Shown: positions 9,856 through 20,025, numbered from the stretch's first letter. The stretch is DNA of 64,000 nt from Perkinsela sp. pyNocScin1 (GCA_964019655.1 CAXHTR010000004.1:434001-498000); one strand, 5' to 3'. Notes: a model not told the origin generated them from the sequence alone. Translations and numbers: made by a program.

Positions 9856-10575
9856 GAGGGAGACATGGATCGAGATGAAACTTCATAAATAAATTGAGAA
9901 ATAGATAGATACTGATTAATTTTCTCATTTTTCTCAAAACTATCGATATCCTCTGTCATTGAGAGTCTGTAGCCGATATCTTATGCAAATGCCATTTGAT
10001 TTCACTCTCACTGCATAGAGCACACCATTCAGCAAACCTAGTCCATAGCACATGATTCAACAGACAAAACAGGCGATTCATTTGCGAGTGCCAAGACTGA
10101 TCAGTACACGATAAGATCTATCAAATCCAAGGACTTTCAGATTCAAAGTGTATTAACCCGCAGGACTGCCAAAAATCATTGGATTGACTGATTGATTCAT
10201 AGTGATGGTAAATACAGGGGCTTGAAGCGAGTTATTCCGATGAAGAAGGGAAAACGGAATAATTTCAGAATAATTTGTGGACGTTGGGCAAATCCTTAAA
10301 AAATACCTGAAATTCCCTGGTTATAGAACAATTATTCACCGGAATACGGGATAAAAATTCTTCGTGACCCATACCTCGAGGGGACATCACTGGGAATCAC
10401 TAACCCAGCGGACTCATGAGCAAAAACTTTCACCAGAAAGTTTTTGAAAATCTTCATGACCCCCTGTTGGGGCTCTGAACCTGCGTTAGTGAATCATTGT
10501 GTACATTCATTGTTTTGTGTGTATAGAAATTCTCACACTTCGTGCGCGATCCATGATTAAGTTTTGTACTCATCA
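9856..10575. other. Intergenic gap with a perfect hairpin
   Basis: This 720-base gap holds no LRR relic that I can see. Its notable feature is an 11-base perfect stem (10421-10431 and 10436-10446, CAAAAACTTTC and its complement) with the 4-base loop ACCA. The stem is about 130 bases upstream of the next ATG. Confidence 0.5.
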
Positions 10576-11661
10576 ATGCAAGCACTTTTCTACATAATCA
10601 AAGCAGCTGACACGCATCTCGGTCGCCCCTCCATCGCCGACCTCTCCGACAACGATCGAATGGAGCTTTTCATCCAAACCATCCTCGAAAACGAAAAAGC
10701 GAACAAGAAGCAACCAATCGAGTTTTTCAAAGCAAATGGGGACTTTTACGACGTCTGCGAGGTCCACGGCGTCGAATGTGATGCTGATAAGCATGTCACT
10801 GCGATCATCTGGCACTACGCGGAATGGCTCAGAGGGAGTAAGAGCGTCAACTTTGCTATGCTCCCACCGACGCTGCGCCGACTCGACCTCTTCGGCTACT
10901 CTATCGACCAGGTACTTTACCTCGAGCACCTACCCGCTGCGCTTGAGCAGATATATCTTCAGGGCAACGAACTTCATGGCGAAGTTTCGATGGCATATGT
11001 CCCTCGAGAAGTCACACATCTCAACCTCCAGCACAACGCTCTGAGCGGGAGTCTTTCACTGAAAGACCTCCCCACCCCCATTCTCGAAGTCGAGCTGTCG
11101 AGAAACGATTTTTCGGGCTCAATCTCGTTTCGTGGGGCTCCCAAGGGCCTCATACGCCTCTATTTGAGCGAAAACCATCTGAGTGGCAGCGTCGACTGGG
11201 CCAATATGCCTCCAGAGCTCTACATTCTCGATCTTGGATCTAACGAGTTTCAGGGGAGTGTTGAGCTGTCCCAAATAAGTCAAAAGTTGATTCTGCTCAA
11301 TCTCAGTGGCAACACTTTCGAAGGCTTTCTGGATATGTCGATGCTACCATTAGCGCTTGAGACACTTGATATTTCGCAGAACCAGCTGGAGGGTGAACTT
11401 CAGCTGGTCATTCCGAGCGATCACCAGCTGTACGATGTGAATCTCAGTGCAAATCGTTTCTACGGGACAGCCTTCATACGGAGCCTCCCAGAGGAAATTG
11501 AAATCGTTAACCTCTCTCAGAATCAACTCCGTGGGATAGAGTGTGCATGCGAGCTACCGGAGGAGATGATCACGCTCGACGTGAGCTGCAATAGGCTCAA
11601 GCATATTGTACTGAAAGGCGAGAACATCCTCGAACAGGTGAATTTTCAAGAGTCTTCGTAG
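10576..11661 (+). CDS. Long LRR protein (about 11 repeats), divergent cap
   Basis: 361 residues from the ATG at 10576; the frame also runs from a TTG 12 bases upstream. The leader (MQALFYIIKAAD) precedes HLGRPSIADLSDNDRMELF, an unusual version of the helix segment with an insertion after it (ENEKANKKQPIEF). The N-cap is DVCEVHGVEC: both cysteines are present but the tryptophan is replaced by valine, one of very few copies to lose it. About 11 LRRs follow. There is no DENG C-cap; the protein ends in a final repeat, RLKHIVLKGENILEQ. Confidence 0.93.
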   Translation: MQALFYIIKAADTHLGRPSIADLSDNDRMELFIQTILENEKANKKQPIEFFKANGDFYDVCEVHGVECDADKHVTAIIWHYAEWLRGSKSVNFAMLPPTLRRLDLFGYSIDQVLYLEHLPAALEQIYLQGNELHGEVSMAYVPREVTHLNLQHNALSGSLSLKDLPTPILEVELSRNDFSGSISFRGAPKGLIRLYLSENHLSGSVDWANMPPELYILDLGSNEFQGSVELSQISQKLILLNLSGNTFEGFLDMSMLPLALETLDISQNQLEGELQLVIPSDHQLYDVNLSANRFYGTAFIRSLPEEIEIVNLSQNQLRGIECACELPEEMITLDVSCNRLKHIVLKGENILEQVNFQESS

Positions 11662-12007
11662 AGAATAAACATTGAATACATTGAAAGCCTTGTAGCGCTC
11701 ACATTAAGCCTTTGTAGAGATCAGGACATAGATACATACTTTTTGAGGGATACAGTGTATTTACTTCTAGTTTTAGAGCTTCCTTTTTATCCTTTTTCGA
11801 CCATCAGTATCTATCAGCATAAATAATGAAAAACGGGCATGCAAATCTTCCTCGACAACATGCGGATACAAAGCGGTGAGATTTTGTGTACGCAAAAGTG
11901 TGAAATACAAATTTGATTCTGATTCATTATGACAAAGTTGTTTGCGAGAGTCGAGGCGGTTCCGAGCCTGAAAGCGTTTTTTTTCACTATTTAACTCACA
12001 CCATAAA
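11662..12007. other. Intergenic gap
   Basis: No gene or relic is seen. T-rich stretches occur, one close to the next start (eight T at about 11980-11988). Confidence 0.4.
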
Positions 12008-12856
12008 ATGCACGCGCTGACTGACCTCTTAGCTGTTGATCCATCCCTTGGCCGCCTCGAATATGATTCCCTTTCTGACCAGGCGCTCATGGAGACGCTC
12101 GTGAATGGACTTAACACTTCGTGCAAAAACGTCTTTCAAGATACGAAAGGTAACTTCATCGATGTCTGTGACTGGCCGAGCATCACATGTGATGCTGATG
12201 AGCGTGTAACAGAGATTCGGAAATTTTCTTGGTTGTGCTCTGGCACGATAGACTTTGACTTCATTCCTCCGAATGTCACGAAGATCAAACTGAACTACTT
12301 TTTTGAGACTGCTTACATTCACGGGACGCTCAGTACCGCGCTGCTGCCACGTCAAATCAAAGCAATCGAAATAGTGCACATGGGGATCCGTGGCAGTTTT
12401 GACCTTCGTTCGCTCCCGGAGCATCTCACCCGCATCGATATTTCGATGAACGCCTTCTCGGGCAGCTGCAACCTCACGGCGTTACCCACAGGTCTTAAGA
12501 AACTCAACTTATGTCACAACTCCTTCAGCGGAAGTGTGTCCCTCGAAAACCTACCAGCCTCGCTTGAGATGTTAAGCATCGCGTGCAATAAGCTGAGTGG
12601 TGTATTACGCTTCGATTCGCTCCCATTAGCACTCGCTTGCCTCTTCATTGACCAAAATGACTTCTCGGGCGAATTCAATCTGCTCAAAAGGACTTCTCCA
12701 ATAAGAATCAATGCATCTGCCAACAATTTTAGCGGAACTGCTTTTGTAAACGTTGTCGAGGATATTTTCGTCGCCCTCGGAAAAAATAAATTAACAGCGA
12801 TAGTCGATGCAAATGGAGATGCGCACCCGCTCGAAAGCACCCTCATGCGATTTTAA
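12008..12856 (+). CDS. Subgroup A LRR protein, N-cap DVCDWPSITC
   Basis: 282 residues with leader MHALTDLLAVD before SLGRLEYDSLSDQALMETL. The N-cap carries both cysteines and the tryptophan. The first LRR region contains an extension (YFFETAYIHGTLST) also present in 15018, marking the two as sisters. About seven LRRs are followed by the short terminal unit LLKRTSPIRINASANN. The C-cap is AIVDANGDAHPLE. It is separated by 109 bases from a frameshifted copy downstream. Confidence 0.95.
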   Translation: MHALTDLLAVDPSLGRLEYDSLSDQALMETLVNGLNTSCKNVFQDTKGNFIDVCDWPSITCDADERVTEIRKFSWLCSGTIDFDFIPPNVTKIKLNYFFETAYIHGTLSTALLPRQIKAIEIVHMGIRGSFDLRSLPEHLTRIDISMNAFSGSCNLTALPTGLKKLNLCHNSFSGSVSLENLPASLEMLSIACNKLSGVLRFDSLPLALACLFIDQNDFSGEFNLLKRTSPIRINASANNFSGTAFVNVVEDIFVALGKNKLTAIVDANGDAHPLESTLMRF

Positions 12857-12965
12857 TGTGTCTTGAAAGAAATTCGTAAACAATCATATATCTACTTTGT
12901 ACGCAGCAGCATGCTGAGTGAAAAGCTACGATACTTGCTGAAGACGGTTCTCTTTTCAAAGTACC

Positions 12966-13618
12966 ATGCTGATCTTTATCTTGGCATTATCTCACGCATA
13001 TACAGTCGATAGCCATTCAGAAAGGCAGTCCTCATCGAATCCTTTTTCGCAAATATTTCCGAGGAGAAGATACGCAGCGTATCGGCCGGAAAGCCTTTCG
13101 CCGATATATGCGACTGGGACAATATCAAAAACCATTTTCACGTTTCCTGTGAGTCCGGATCGCTCACCAGACTGTATATCATACACAAATACCTTGGGGC
13201 ACTACGCACGCAGTTCCTCCCCGGAACTATCGAAAGAGTCCGCATCAGTGGTTGCGGACAGCGCGACACGCTGGATACACGGATGCTCCCACGAAAAAGT
13301 CGCGTGATTGACTTGAATGGCAACCAGATGCATGGGTCACTGGACTGTACGACACTCCCGGAAAATCTCGAAGTCCTCAACATCCAAATGAATCATTTTC
13401 GAGGGGCACTGAATTTCACGCATCTGCCGCACGGACTGCGAAGTCTTTATTTCGCGCGGAATCGATTTGCACAGGAGATATTGTACTATGCGACACTTCC
13501 AAAGACTATCGAAACTATAAATCTGTGGGGCAATGCGATTTACAGGGTGGAGCCGTTGTCAGAAGACGAGGTGGTAGCGAGGTGTGGTGTTTTCACGATT
13601 TCGCAGAGACCAGGGTGA
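12966..13618 (+). pseudogene. Frameshifted short LRR copy
   Basis: The ATG at 12966 opens a good leader (MLIFILALSHAYTVD). That frame then loses family likeness. The phase starting at 13013 reads ESFFANISEEKIRSV, FADICDWDN and then four LRRs (MHGSLDCTTLPENLEVLNI onward) to the stop at 13616. The join must lie between 13013 (after an in-phase TAG at 13010) and about 13045. Loss of one base, or gain of two, explains it. The N-cap also carries an insertion (DWDNIKNHFHVSC). The C-cap is absent. A sequencing error is possible; otherwise this is a young pseudogene. Confidence 0.75.
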
Positions 13619-14029
13619 AGCGCGGTAAGACGATTATGTGAGGTGAATGGGCTTATTGAAGTGAAACCGTCAATGTTTTTCATAAAAGTACTAGAAAATT
13701 TACGTTCAACCTTCGCATAGCTTAAGAATGCTGTATCTTTCATAGTTTCTGCAGCCACATGAACGCAAGATACTCGACGCATACTTTTCGATGATCTAAA
13801 AGATGAAACACTTTTTTGAAAGTTGACATAAAATTTATTTGCATTCAACAGCAATCGACAGCCCTCACTTTTACATGCAGACAGAGAACGGGTATTTGTG
13901 AAAATATAAAGGTGCAGTTTGAAGGTTTGAACTGTGGGATCGAACGTTCCATAAATTTTCTGTTCAGTTGAAAGATTCAAAACTGATTGAACTTAGAGTG
14001 TGAGATGTGCTTTTCTTCTTAAATTTAAA
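13619..14029. other. Intergenic gap
   Basis: No gene, relic or repeat of note is seen. A minus-strand open frame across the gap lacks family motifs. Confidence 0.35.
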
Positions 14030-14899
14030 ATGTTGTCTGTTCTTCTTATCTCTGCGCACATATTCAACACCATCGAAGAAAACAAAACAAAGAATCAACC
14101 ATCGCCAGCCCGACTACTTGGCCGCCAAAAACATCTCGTGCACAGCGCTGTCGCACCGAATTATAGAACTGACCGGCCACATGCATACATGTTCAAAAGA
14201 TATCTGAATATCGGCGAAAACATTGATAGCGAAAGCATCTGCAGCTGGCGGGGGTTTCATTGCGACAGCGATGGCACTCTTGAATCGATTATAATGACAC
14301 AAATCACTGTGTGGGGCGTCAGGCGTGGGCAAACGAATTCAAATCTCATTCGCTTCTACTGGTTCCTCGATCTGGACTTTCTCCCGCCAAGCGTACAGTT
14401 TGTCTACCTCTCGGCCATTCAGCTTGGATACGGCTGGTCACCGCATAGGCTCCCACGAGACATGCGATTTCTTTTTCTCGAGAACTGCAGCATCTTTCAG
14501 GTGACCGATGCCATCGATGTTCTCAAGTTTCACGTGCTCCCAGCAAAAATGGAAGAGCTGCACATTCTCCATGGCTGGCTGCAAGGGACTGTCCGCATTG
14601 ACGCGCTGCCCCCACAGATGCGATTTATTCAGCTTGTGCAGCTCCAATCGATGCCATCAGTGATCATTGACAGCAGAGCATTGCACGATAAATTCAACCT
14701 GGCTGTCATTCGCTGCCTTGAAGGAAAAGTCAACATAAAGGAAGTATCTGGCGGAAAGCGCGATGCTCGCGTTCAGACGAGAGGCGAAGTGAACAGCGAG
14801 CTCTGCGGGATGTATCAAAGAGAAGTACGGGGGATTTATGATATGTTTCTCGATATGTTCCGAGGTGGAAATGCACTGCGTATGTATGAACTCACATAA
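14030..14899 (+). CDS. Subgroup E LRR-like protein with Cys-Trp cap
   Basis: 289 residues. The frame is open from a GTG at 14000, but the ATG at 14030 gives a clean leader (MLSVLLISAHIFNT). There is no LGR motif. The N-cap is intact: SICSWRGFHCDSDG. LRRs are few and decayed, with spacing still visible in FLPPSVQFVYLSAIQLG, LPRDMRFLFLENC and ALPPQMRFIQLVQLQ. The tail after the repeats is long and charged, without the DENG cap. Compare 33101, which shares the LPP-x-VQFV and LPRD patterns: they form one subgroup E branch. Function unknown. Confidence 0.85.
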   Translation: MLSVLLISAHIFNTIEENKTKNQPSPARLLGRQKHLVHSAVAPNYRTDRPHAYMFKRYLNIGENIDSESICSWRGFHCDSDGTLESIIMTQITVWGVRRGQTNSNLIRFYWFLDLDFLPPSVQFVYLSAIQLGYGWSPHRLPRDMRFLFLENCSIFQVTDAIDVLKFHVLPAKMEELHILHGWLQGTVRIDALPPQMRFIQLVQLQSMPSVIIDSRALHDKFNLAVIRCLEGKVNIKEVSGGKRDARVQTRGEVNSELCGMYQREVRGIYDMFLDMFRGGNALRMYELT

Positions 14900-15017
14900 T
14901 AGGACTGCGTCGGGCCATAAGACTTTTCTATACATGATAGACTTTTTTGTAATCTTTGTGAAATTTTCATCTTACTTATGAATGCATCAGTTATCATTTT
15001 TGTACTTATACATTCCA

Positions 15018-15866
15018 ATGCACTCAAACATCCTACTCTTCTCATCTGACCTATCCCTCGGCCGCCTCGACTACGACTCCCTCTCTGACCAGGCGCTCAT
15101 GGAAATACTCGTCGACGGGCTCTGCGACAATGCCAAAATGAATATCAAGAATACGAAAGACGAATACATCGATGTCTGCGACTGGCCGAATATCACGTGC
15201 AATGAAGATGGTCGTGTCATAGAAGTCGAAAGCTTTCAAGGCCAGCGGGATGGAAAGATTGCACTCGAGTTTCTGCCACCACTGGTGACAAAGGTATCGA
15301 TCTTGGACTTCACACAGGAAGTCCATATTCAGGGAACGCTGCGCACATCACTGCTTCCAGCACAGATCAAAGCTCTCGAAATAGTCAATATTGGGATCAG
15401 TGGACAAGTTGAGCTGAAAGGCCTTCCTGAAAGCCTCACGCAAGTTTGCCTATCGTACAATGCGTTTACAGGGAGCTGTGACCTCACAGCGCTACCCAGC
15501 GCACTAGTAAGGCTTGAAATCAATGATAATCAGCTGAGTGGGAGCATCAGCCTGGAAAATCTACCGAAAACAATAGTTGTGCTCTGTCTCCAGGATAACA
15601 AGCTGGATGGTAAGCTCTGCTTCGACCACCTGCCAGCGAGCCTCGGGAAGCTCGATATCGCCAACAATGGTTTTGGTGGAGAATTCAAGCTGCTCGGTAG
15701 AAGCTCGCCCAACATGATACGAGCGTCAAAAAACCATTTTAACGGCGTTGCCATCGTCAACTTTGTGTACGACGTTGATGTGATGCTTGATGGCAATGAA
15801 GTCACAGGGGTTGTGGATGAGGAGGGGTTCGCACATCCTTTTGCAAAAATTATGCTCAGTTTGTAG
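15018..15866 (+). CDS. Subgroup A LRR protein, sister of 12008
   Basis: 282 residues from the ATG at 15018 (MHSNILLFSSD). An in-frame ATG at 14982 would add 12 hydrophobic residues, which makes a longer and more conventional signal peptide, so the start is uncertain. SLGRLDYDSLSDQALMEIL and DVCDWPNITCNED are both intact. About seven LRRs include the EVHIQGTLRTSLLP extension shared with 12008. The terminal unit is LLGRSSPNMIRASKN. The C-cap is GVVDEEGFAHPF. Confidence 0.93.
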   Translation: MHSNILLFSSDLSLGRLDYDSLSDQALMEILVDGLCDNAKMNIKNTKDEYIDVCDWPNITCNEDGRVIEVESFQGQRDGKIALEFLPPLVTKVSILDFTQEVHIQGTLRTSLLPAQIKALEIVNIGISGQVELKGLPESLTQVCLSYNAFTGSCDLTALPSALVRLEINDNQLSGSISLENLPKTIVVLCLQDNKLDGKLCFDHLPASLGKLDIANNGFGGEFKLLGRSSPNMIRASKNHFNGVAIVNFVYDVDVMLDGNEVTGVVDEEGFAHPFAKIMLSL

Positions 15867-16189
15867 CAGAGCGGCGGTGACGCAAATGAAGTGTATCGCA
15901 TTCATAGAAATGAATTTGTGATCTAATCTGCTAACTACGTCTGGTCACTCTGGTAAGCCAAGTTATATGAATGAATCCCTACGTGCCACCTCTGAAGCAA
16001 AGCATATTATAGGCCAAGAGAATGAAAATTCGTGCATGGAGAAAAAGGATTGGAAATATTTTTGCTCAGTTCTCATGGAATTTACGTCGGACTATCCTTA
16101 ATATTATGTAGCGCTCGTGTCCATTAACGCTTCCTCAAAAAATCTATTTCTCCTTTTTTATAGCAAGTCAGGTTTTACTTCTGTTTTCA
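15867..16189. other. Intergenic gap with candidate splice acceptor
   Basis: Nothing is seen in this gap apart from a pyrimidine tract ending in AG at 16163 (listed separately). Confidence 0.35.
16144..16163 (+). promoter_or_regulatory. Candidate trans-splice acceptor for 16190
   Basis: A pyrimidine-rich run (TATTTCTCCTTTTTTA) is followed by TAG, with the AG at 16162-16163, 27 bases before the ATG. This is the usual layout of a 3' splice acceptor for spliced-leader addition. A spliced leader itself is not in the window, so this is inference. Confidence 0.35.
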
Positions 16190-16996
16190 ATGTCAGTCAG
16201 TATCGTTTATAGCCTCTTGGCAGCCGACCCATCACTTGGTCGTCTCGACTACAGCTCCATGTCCGAACAGGCACAGTTCGAGATGGTCGTCAATGGCCTA
16301 AATTCCCGATCGACCAATGCGCTTAAAGACAAACACAAGAACTATTTGGAATTTACCGAGTGGAAACACATTGAGGATGACGAATCGACAGGTGGGCTTG
16401 CTTTCGTCTCTGGTTTGAGCGTACCAATGATAGGGACCCTTGATATGGCATACTTACCACGGAGTGTAACACGAGTGCAGATAATCGAAAGAAAGTCGGT
16501 GAAGGGAACGCTTGATGCGGCCAGCCTTCCCGAAAAAATGCGCATATTTCAGCTCTGTAAAACGTCTTTCTCAGGGACTGTGGATTTCACAGCTTTCTCA
16601 CAATCGCTTACCATGCTCATCCTTTCCAATAGTTTATTCTCAGGTAGCTGTGATCTCACAGCGTTACCACCCGCTCTTGAATGCTTCAACATTGCAAGCA
16701 ATCAATTTTCAGGGGAACTATGCCTTACAAAGCTCCCGAAGACAATATCGAGTGTCAGCATTGCCCGAAATGCATTTTCCGGAAGTTTTACGCTTTTGAA
16801 TGTGCCTGAGGCTTTCTTTATATCTGCGGACAGGAACAGCTTTACGGGGGTTGCAGTGATAGCAAAGGCATTATATGACAAGAGCAATCTGCGCGTCAAT
16901 TTACTGCAGAACCACTTGACAGCAGTTGTGGATGAAGACGGAGAGCCGAATGGTTTTGAAAAAAAGATTATGCGAACACAGCGGAAGAAAGAGTGA
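16190..16996 (+). CDS. Subgroup A LRR protein, shortest of its group
   Basis: 268 residues with leader MSVSIVYSLLAAD before SLGRLDYSSMSEQAQFEMV. The N-cap has lost both cysteines (FTEWKHIEDDE) and the GNF motif has become KNYLEF. About six LRRs; two are clearly eroded at the LP position (AFSQSLTMLIL). The C-cap is AVVDEDGEPNGFE, with a basic tail (RTQRKKE). Confidence 0.93.
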   Translation: MSVSIVYSLLAADPSLGRLDYSSMSEQAQFEMVVNGLNSRSTNALKDKHKNYLEFTEWKHIEDDESTGGLAFVSGLSVPMIGTLDMAYLPRSVTRVQIIERKSVKGTLDAASLPEKMRIFQLCKTSFSGTVDFTAFSQSLTMLILSNSLFSGSCDLTALPPALECFNIASNQFSGELCLTKLPKTISSVSIARNAFSGSFTLLNVPEAFFISADRNSFTGVAVIAKALYDKSNLRVNLLQNHLTAVVDEDGEPNGFEKKIMRTQRKKE

Positions 16997-17125
16997 GATC
17001 GATGCGCTCGTATTGACAAGCGGTAATTGTGATTTTGAAAATAAGTAACTTTTAAGAGATAAAAAGATTGATTGAAGATTATTTGAGCGTTTGATCTCTA
17101 ATCTTTTCAAAAATCTCAAGCATCA

Positions 17126-17986
17126 ATGCTCTTTCACGTACTCATCACCGCTGACATTTCCGGCATTGGCCGTGCTGACAAGTCTTCACTGCCACAGCAG
17201 ACGCTCATGGAGCTTTTCGTACAAGACATACCCAAAGAGACCCTCGAAGCCTATTTCACAGATGATTGTGGCAACTTTAAAGACATCGAAAAGTGGTATG
17301 GCATAAAGTGCATGCCAAGTGGTGAAGTAACGCAGATCAGCTTCATGAACGATGACTACGTTGGGCTCAATCTAGAGTTTGTTCCGTCAACAGTCTGGCG
17401 GCTCGTCCTCACGAATGCCAATCTCGGTGGGACTGTCCCTTGGGAAGGTTTGCCAAAAGAACTCAAAAACATCAATCTCTCATGCAATGCGCTGGAGGGT
17501 AGTGCGCGCCTCGACCTATTACCAGATTCTACTCAAAAAGTCAAACTTCATCACAACATGCTCTCGGGTAGTCTTCTCCTCGAGAAACTTCCACAGTCCG
17601 TCATCTCTCTCGCTGTGTACAGAAACGCTTTTACGGGAAGTGTAAATCTCTCCCAGATCCCACCAAAGTGCAGAAGCATCGACGCCACGGGGAACATGCT
17701 AACAGGTGGCGTTGACATTCGCGTGCTGCCAGCGTCCATGGAGTACCTATCCCTCGGGTACAATCCGCTGAGTGGGGATCTGCACTTAGAGACCATTCCA
17801 GCTGGAATTCGGGAGATAGAGCTCCACAACACAGCGTTCTCTGGGGATGTTGTGCTTGGGGTCATGCCAAAGCGCTTTGCCCTTCTATGCATTTCATCGA
17901 ATGCAGCACTTCGGATCGTAGACGCTACAGGTGAGGAAATTGATGACAAGCGCATCAAAATGCCAAAGTTTGATACAGAGAACTGA
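17126..17986 (+). CDS. Subgroup B LRR protein
   Basis: 286 residues with leader MLFHVLITAD before ISGIGRADKSSLPQQTLMELF and QDIPKE. The cap is DIEKWYGIKC: only the second cysteine is present. About eight LRRs follow, including GSARLDLLPDSTQKVKL, a repeat lacking the usual L-pattern that is copied almost unchanged in 19053. The C-terminal segment RIVDATGEEIDDKRIKM replaces the DENG-H cap; its DKRI motif also ends subgroup E proteins at 31102 and 31853. It pairs with 19053, with one unrelated subtype in between. Confidence 0.94.
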   Translation: MLFHVLITADISGIGRADKSSLPQQTLMELFVQDIPKETLEAYFTDDCGNFKDIEKWYGIKCMPSGEVTQISFMNDDYVGLNLEFVPSTVWRLVLTNANLGGTVPWEGLPKELKNINLSCNALEGSARLDLLPDSTQKVKLHHNMLSGSLLLEKLPQSVISLAVYRNAFTGSVNLSQIPPKCRSIDATGNMLTGGVDIRVLPASMEYLSLGYNPLSGDLHLETIPAGIREIELHNTAFSGDVVLGVMPKRFALLCISSNAALRIVDATGEEIDDKRIKMPKFDTEN

Positions 17987-18115
17987 TAAGCACTGTGATG
18001 TAATTTCAGCGGAATTGACCAACACGACAGCGTAAATGAATATAGAGTTAATGTCGGTCATTTCAGAGATATGTGTACTGCTCCGGCATTTTTCAGAAAT
18101 ATACATCCTACTCTA

Positions 18116-18793
18116 ATGATCTTCATACCTACGCTTCTCCTGACAGCCGATAATTGCATCGGTCGCTTCGATGCCAGCTGCATCGAAGATGATGCGCAAC
18201 AGATGTTGGAACTCATGTGCCAAGATATGCTGAATGTCAAGTTAAAAAGTGGAATGCCCAATTTTCACCAACGGCGGCTTGGGAATTCCTACTGCGAATG
18301 GGAAGGTGTCGAATGCCATTTCGAACTTCAAAATTTTACAGTGGCTTGGATATATATCAAGTGGCATGCGAACCACCTCCCTGCATGCCAAGTGTTCATT
18401 GAGTTTTTACCCAAGCAAACTTCATGGTTTCCGGCGGAAAATGGAAAATCGTTCGGAACGCTCAAAATTCCAAAACTTCCAATGAGCTTGAGATATTTTT
18501 CGATCATGAATAACTCTTACACAGGAACACTCGACATTAATTCCCTTCCCGACGAAATTATAAGCTGTAATTTATCGGGAAACAAATTCAGTGGAAAACT
18601 CAATATCACGCACCTCCCCTCGGCTCTCACCTTTCTTTTCCTGGCTAGAAATCATTTCCTCAGTCCTATGCACATACGTACATGCTACGGCAAGATTGTC
18701 AGTATTGATGGCATTATTTATATGGAAAAGCTCCAAAAAGGCGAGGAAAATGAGATGTTTCGTATTGAGCTGAGGGATCCGCAAGACGCTTAA
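18116..18793 (+). CDS. Short LRR protein between the subgroup B pair
   Basis: 225 residues from the ATG at 18116 (MIFIPTLLLTAD); an upstream in-frame ATG at 18071 would add 15 residues and spoil the compact leader. CIGRFDASCIEDDAQQMLELM is a divergent helix segment. The N-cap is complete: SYCEWEGVECHFE. Only about three good LRRs remain (YTGTLDINSLPDEIISCNL, FSGKLNITHLPSALTFLFL). There is no DENG cap. It appears to be a shrunken copy, still open. Confidence 0.88.
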   Translation: MIFIPTLLLTADNCIGRFDASCIEDDAQQMLELMCQDMLNVKLKSGMPNFHQRRLGNSYCEWEGVECHFELQNFTVAWIYIKWHANHLPACQVFIEFLPKQTSWFPAENGKSFGTLKIPKLPMSLRYFSIMNNSYTGTLDINSLPDEIISCNLSGNKFSGKLNITHLPSALTFLFLARNHFLSPMHIRTCYGKIVSIDGIIYMEKLQKGEENEMFRIELRDPQDA

Positions 18794-19052
18794 AAATTCC
18801 GAGCATTCATATACACTTTATACTATTCATAAAAGAAGTATGCTAATAGTCAGAAAGTATCCTAAATATTTCTATATATATATACATGCACGTATCTTAA
18901 CATGCAATTTTTCATTATTATCTCAAAAGAATTGTAAATGAGGATAAAAAATAACTGATACTGGTAAAAAATTTTGAAATCCTCCTCAAAAAGGTCAGTG
19001 TAACTCTCGTGTCTTATCTAGCATCGTCATTTTCATTCCTTTGAAAATTCAA

Positions 19053-19907
19053 ATGCTCTTCCAAATCTTAGCTGCTGACATCCACGGCATTGCCCGCGCC
19101 GACAAGTCCTCTCTGCCACAACAGACGCTCATGGAACTACTCGTTCAAGACATTCCAAAAGAAAAGTTAGAATCGACATTCACTGATGCCTCCGGAAACT
19201 TTTACAACTACACCACGTGGGAATGTGTGTCGTGCGATGAAAATGGCAATGTCTATCAGGTGTGCAAAATGTCAGTAAATTACCGCGGGCTGAATCTCGA
19301 GTACGTCCCATCTACTGTGCGTCGCATTATTTTCATGTCCGCGCAGCTCGATGGTACAGTCCCATGGGGAGCACTCCCACCAGCTCTCGAGAAACTCAAT
19401 CTCGCCGTCAATGGCCTCGAAGGAAGTGCTCGGCTTGATCTCCTCGCTGATAGCACCCAGCGAGTCAATATTGCTCGAAACAGTTTTACGGGAAGTCTGT
19501 TGCTCGAAAAGCTTCCAAAATCACTTATCGAGCTCATCGCCTTCAAGAACAATTTTTCGGGCAGCGTCAACCTTTCCAGCGTCCCCCCGAAATGTGTCGA
19601 AATCGACGCGACTTGGAACAATCTGACAGGAGGTCTGGACATCACTGCGCTGCCAGACGGCTTTCAAAAGATCGGCCTGGGAAGCAACCCGCTCAGTGGG
19701 GATGTTAACTTTCGTACGATGCCGGCCAGCATGAAAGACATTGACCTCGAAGACACTGCATTCTCAGGGGACATTGTATTCGGGGAGACGCCGGCATCTT
19801 TTAAGCGGCTAATGATTTCATCTCCACATCCTATTCGGATTGTGAACGCTGCAGGTGAAGAAATCATCGATCGTCGCATCGATGTAATTCAGAATGATTC
19901 GAGTTAG
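19053..19907 (+). CDS. Subgroup B LRR protein, sister of 17126
   Basis: 284 residues from the ATG at 19053; the frame opens 12 bases earlier with TTG only. Leader MLFQILAAD, then IHGIARADKSSLPQQTLMELL and QDIPKEKLE. The cap is YTTWECVSCDENG: the first cysteine is missing, but a new one lies after the tryptophan. About eight LRRs run in the same order of variants as 17126. The end is RIVNAAGEEIIDRRIDV. The shared order of variant repeats indicates whole-gene duplication rather than independent repeat gain (inference). Confidence 0.94.
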   Translation: MLFQILAADIHGIARADKSSLPQQTLMELLVQDIPKEKLESTFTDASGNFYNYTTWECVSCDENGNVYQVCKMSVNYRGLNLEYVPSTVRRIIFMSAQLDGTVPWGALPPALEKLNLAVNGLEGSARLDLLADSTQRVNIARNSFTGSLLLEKLPKSLIELIAFKNNFSGSVNLSSVPPKCVEIDATWNNLTGGLDITALPDGFQKIGLGSNPLSGDVNFRTMPASMKDIDLEDTAFSGDIVFGETPASFKRLMISSPHPIRIVNAAGEEIIDRRIDVIQNDSS

Positions 19908-19991
19908 AAACCGATAAAGTATCAAAACTAGATTGCGTATTCAGTCCTATTGTCAGACAGCTAGTCACATTCACTGTTGACTTTCAAAGTA

Positions 19992-20025
19992 TTCCCCACT
20001 ACTTTTCTGCCTGCTCTTATTTTAG
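19992..20025 (+). promoter_or_regulatory. Candidate trans-splice acceptor for 20028
   Basis: A long pyrimidine-rich run (TTCCCCACTACTTTTCTGCC, continuing to TTATTTT) ends in AG at 20024-20025, two bases before the ATG. It is one of the two best acceptor-like sites in the window. Inference only. Confidence 0.4.
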
